A DNA stretch of 64,000 nt from Bog-793 sp035625025. GTDB taxonomy: Bacteria > Actinomycetota > Acidimicrobiia > Acidimicrobiales > Bog-793. The stretch spans positions 17,672 through 81,671 of the forward strand of contig DASPQJ010000041.1 of NCBI GenBank assembly GCA_035625025.1, written 5' to 3'. The notes beneath the pieces are model-generated. The model saw nothing but the letters and a program-made list of their open reading frames with translations, did no database searches and was not told the origin of the DNA. The number at the start of each line of letters is the position of its first letter. The first letter of the stretch is position 1. The translations under genes were made by a program, and so were the position numbers. Positions 61,416 through 64,000 of this stretch are shown here, in pieces.

Positions 61416-61612
61416 CTCGACCTCCTCGGTCGCCGCCTCTCGGCAGAACTCGCCCGGAATACCTGCGACCTTCCTAGCTGCTCGTCTGCCACCCTACTTG
61501 CTTCGCCTCCCGGCCTTCCGGGAGCTAGAACGGCCCGAGACGATGAAGGCGTGCACTTCACGAGGGAAAGATCTGACTGAGGGATCGAGCGCGATCGCAC
61601 CGGACCGAAGCC

Positions 61613-62551
61613 GTGGCTAGTCGAGTCGTCCTCGTCGGTGTGGGCCGGATCTCGCCGGCGCACCTGCGCGCCCTCGAGGGCGTCGAAGCCGTGGAGGACG
61701 TCGTCGGCGTCGATCCGAACCCGCGAGCCGCGGCCTCGTTCCGCCAGGCGCCGCTGCCCATCGAGCAGGATCTGCGGCGCGCCCTCTCCGCAGGCTCCGA
61801 CCTCGTCGTCGTCGCCACCCCGACGGCTTCGCACGCCGCAGTCGTCGCCGCCGTGCGGGCGTGCGACGCGCGGGTGCCGATTCTCCTCGAGAAGCCCGCG
61901 GCCAGCCGTCGACGCGACGCCGACGAGGTGCTGGCGGATGCGGCCCTCGAGGTGATCCTGCACTCGGGCTTCGCTTCCCAGGTGATCTGGGCGACCGAGT
62001 TCTACGGTTCCCAGAAGTCGCGCTTCGGGGAGCTCGTCGCCTTTGAGGCCTGGTTTGGCAATCCTTACGCGCCCGACCGCGAGGAGCGCGCCGCCAGCCT
62101 CGGCAACAGCTGGTTGGACTCGGGCATCAACGCCCTGAGCGTCATCGGCCGTTTCGCGATCCCGGCAACCGCAGAGTCGTTCCGCGCCCTCGACGCCGAC
62201 GCCAGCACCTTTGAAGCGCGCCTCAGCCTCGGAGAACCCGGCGAGGGCCACAAAGGCACGATCTTCACGACTTGGCAGGCCGCCGGCCACAGCTACTGGA
62301 CCCGACTGCGTTTCGCCGGCGGTGGCGAACTCGTCCTCGACGACATCGCCGGCGCGGCGACCGTCTACGAGAACGGGGTCGTCACCGAGTCCTTCACGCG
62401 CTCGCACGGGGGCGACCGCCTGGAGCGGCACTACGCCTCCTTCTACGGCGACTACTTCGGCCCCCGCCGCTGGCAGTATCCGGCTGGAGCCGACCGGGCC
62501 CTGCACGGACTGCTCTTTTCCGCCCTCGAGCTCCTCGCCACCCGGTGCTGA
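61613..62551 (+). CDS. Gfo/Idh/MocA-family oxidoreductase
   Basis: A 312-residue NAD(P)-dependent dehydrogenase-like protein: Rossmann part 'VVLVGVGRISPAHLRALEGV' (GxGxxx variant 'GVGRIS'), 'VVVATPTASHAAVVAAVRAC', 'PILLEKPAASRR' (EKP motif), then the C-terminal substrate domain 'NSWLDSGINALSVIGRFAIP'. The usual GxGxxG is altered to GVGRIS, so cofactor binding may be unusual. Substrates of this family are mostly sugars. GTG start; divergent from the secreted-protein gene. Confidence 0.82.
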   Translation: MASRVVLVGVGRISPAHLRALEGVEAVEDVVGVDPNPRAAASFRQAPLPIEQDLRRALSAGSDLVVVATPTASHAAVVAAVRACDARVPILLEKPAASRRRDADEVLADAALEVILHSGFASQVIWATEFYGSQKSRFGELVAFEAWFGNPYAPDREERAASLGNSWLDSGINALSVIGRFAIPATAESFRALDADASTFEARLSLGEPGEGHKGTIFTTWQAAGHSYWTRLRFAGGGELVLDDIAGAATVYENGVVTESFTRSHGGDRLERHYASFYGDYFGPRRWQYPAGADRALHGLLFSALELLATRC

Positions 62552-62597
62552 GCGGACGGGCGCCTGTCCGGGGCGATCGGGAGATCGCGCCGATCGC

Positions 62598-64000
62598 TCA
62601 GGCCGACGATCCCACCTTCTCGCCGACTCCCGCGTCGATCGGCGTGTCGACAACGCTCGGGGCTGGAACCCGGCGGTGGCCGTGCAGATGCGCCTTCTGG
62701 GCTCTCGACTCCTCGTCCTCGTGGATGAACTTCTCGCCCCGCAGCGCCGAGGCGATCGCCGCGATGACGCTCATCACGACGGCGAAAAGCAAGATGAGCG
62801 TGAGCGCGTGCTTGAAGGGCGGGCCGATCAGCTGCGGAAAGAAGGCCCGGCTCGTGATGAGCTTCGCCTGGGCGGCGCCGAGGTGTTGCAAGACCGTCGG
62901 CCCGAGCAGGCTCTTCAGCGGGTTGTAGCCGAGGAACGCCGCGAACAGGTAGCCGAGGGGAGGAGCCTTGGCCAGCATCGCCGCGACGCTCCCCGGGACC
63001 CCGTGCGCCGTCAGGCCGGCGAGCATGGCATGGGGCACCTGGGAGTTGAGCCCGACGATGAGCAAGGTGAAGAAAAGCCCCATCGATAGGGGCATGCCGG
63101 AATTGGCGAGCGTGACGCGCATGCCCGAGGCCGCGCCCCGATGGCGGGCCGGGACCGAGTTCATGATCGACGACGTGTTCGGCGCGGCGAAGAGTCCTCC
63201 CCCGATCCCGGAGACGACCATCACGGCGGCGAACGGCCAGTAGGAGAAGTCGGCCGGGAAGAGGATCATCACCCCGTACATCGCCCCCGAGATGAGCATG
63301 CCCGCCGTCGCGAACGGCCTCGCCCCGTAGCGGTCGGAGAGCCTCCCCGAGAGCGGCCCGGAGAGCACGAAGCCGAGCATGAACGGCAGCATGTAGATCC
63401 CCGCCCACAAGGGCGTCACCGTGAAGTCATAGCCGTGCTCCGGCAGCCAGATGCCCTGGAACCAGATCATCAGCATGAACTGGAAGCCCCCCCTCCCGAC
63501 CGAGCCGAGGAACCCGGCGGCGTTGCCAGCCGTGAAGGCCCGGATCCGGAAGAGCGACAGGCGGAACATCGGGGCCTCGACGAACGACTCGACGACGACG
63601 AACACGACGAGAAGGGCGAGACCCCCGAAGATCATCTCGAGGACGAAGGGGTTGCCCCAGCCGGTGAGCGAATGCCCGTAGGGCTTGATGGCGTAGGTGA
63701 AGCCCGTGAGCAGCATGCCGAGGCCCCCGGCGAAGGCGATGTTGCCGAGCCAGTCGATCCGGGCCGGGATCCGGATCCCGATCTCTCTTAGTTTGAAATA
63801 CGCCCAGACGGTGCCGAAGAGCCCGATCGGGACGTTGGCGAGGAACACCCAGCGCCAGCCCACCTGGGCGAGGAGACCCCCGACGAGGATGCCGAGGAAC
63901 GAGCCGAGGATGGCGGCGACCATGTTCGTGCCGAGCGCCAGGCCGAGCTGTTCGGCGGGAAAGGCGTCGGTGATGATCGCGGCCGAGTTCGCCAGGAGGA
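62598..64000 (-). CDS. MFS transporter (DHA2-like), 5' end cut by window edge
   Basis: At least 467 residues are visible; the N-terminus lies beyond 64000. Reading begins 'LLANSAAIITDAFPAEQLGL', then 'ALGTNMVAAILGSFLGILVG', 'GLLAQVGWRWVFLANVPIGL' (motif C region), 'RWVFLANVPIGLFGTVWAYF', 'GFVLSGPLSGRLSDRYGARP' and 'ARHRGAASGMRVTLANSGMP'. It resembles the 14-helix drug exporters but keeps a long C-terminus 'GEKFIHEDEESRAQKAHLHG'. The substrate is unknown. The ATG at 63923 is internal. Confidence 0.85.
   Translation of the reverse strand, partial: LLANSAAIITDAFPAEQLGLALGTNMVAAILGSFLGILVGGLLAQVGWRWVFLANVPIGLFGTVWAYFKLREIGIRIPARIDWLGNIAFAGGLGMLLTGFTYAIKPYGHSLTGWGNPFVLEMIFGGLALLVVFVVVESFVEAPMFRLSLFRIRAFTAGNAAGFLGSVGRGGFQFMLMIWFQGIWLPEHGYDFTVTPLWAGIYMLPFMLGFVLSGPLSGRLSDRYGARPFATAGMLISGAMYGVMILFPADFSYWPFAAVMVVSGIGGGLFAAPNTSSIMNSVPARHRGAASGMRVTLANSGMPLSMGLFFTLLIVGLNSQVPHAMLAGLTAHGVPGSVAAMLAKAPPLGYLFAAFLGYNPLKSLLGPTVLQHLGAAQAKLITSRAFFPQLIGPPFKHALTLILLFAVVMSVIAAIASALRGEKFIHEDEESRAQKAHLHGHRRVPAPSVVDTPIDAGVGEKVGSSA

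Noticed and set aside
1..64000. CRISPR arrays, tRNA or rRNA genes, transposases, prophage genes
   Set aside because: I read all intergenic regions and found no direct-repeat array, no tRNA T-loop consensus in a cloverleaf context, and no mobile-element protein.

Overview
This 64 kb window is very GC-rich DNA from an actinobacterium. Three things point there: an intact mycothiol synthase gene, relics of two F420-dependent oxidoreductase genes, and the gene order rel-hisS-aspS-rarA-alaS-ruvX-aroE. GTG and TTG starts are very common. At least ten genes appear to be leaderless: a TAnnnT -10 hexamer lies only 5-8 nt before the start codon. I suspect the class Acidimicrobiia from the overall gene mix, but nothing here proves the class. 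I saw no rRNA, tRNA, CRISPR array, transposase or phage gene.

Layout. 0-9.8 kb: histidine genes (hisD-hisC), nth, mshD-rlmN, a secreted FKBP isomerase, a broken F420 nitroreductase-like gene, and menaquinone genes (menG-menF). 9.9-16 kb: a decayed accessory stretch with a methyltransferase relic, a VOC protein, two unknown proteins, a double acetyltransferase, polyprenol-phosphate mannosyltransferase and an AI-2E transporter relic. 16-21 kb: a flippase-like membrane protein and the polyphosphate pair ppk-ppx. 21-35 kb: a SEDS protein faces a nine-gene collinear unit running rel, hisS, aspS, rarA, alaS, ruvX, aroE, rodA and a BFN-domain gene, mostly joined by 4-nt overlaps. It couples stringent response, tRNA charging, DNA repair and cell-wall growth.

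35-45.5 kb: a GT87-like membrane glycosyltransferase, twin 1-Cys peroxiredoxins, a DedA protein, a TetR regulator, a transketolase, a hydrolase, a flavodoxin-like protein, a DUF4389 protein and an alcohol dehydrogenase. 45.7-52 kb: a MscS channel, an internally deleted methyltransferase relic, and a zinc/manganese-type ABC uptake operon divergent from an ArsR-Fur regulator pair with operator-like dyads between them. 52-57 kb: a drug-efflux block in which a TetR gene sits between an MFS pump and a divergent DrrAB-type ABC exporter whose promoter carries a dyad in its spacer. 57-64 kb: an LLM F420 oxidoreductase relic, a fatty-acid desaturase, a YbaK relic, two secreted proteins, a Gfo/Idh/MocA dehydrogenase and an MFS pump cut by the window edge.

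The main unusual theme is gene decay. Six recognisable genes (6.7, 9.9, 14.8, 46.6, 57.2 and 59.3 kb) survive only as frameshifted, nonsense-bearing or internally deleted relics. They lie between well-kept core operons, with no mobile element beside them. I found no convincing new defence or metabolic system.
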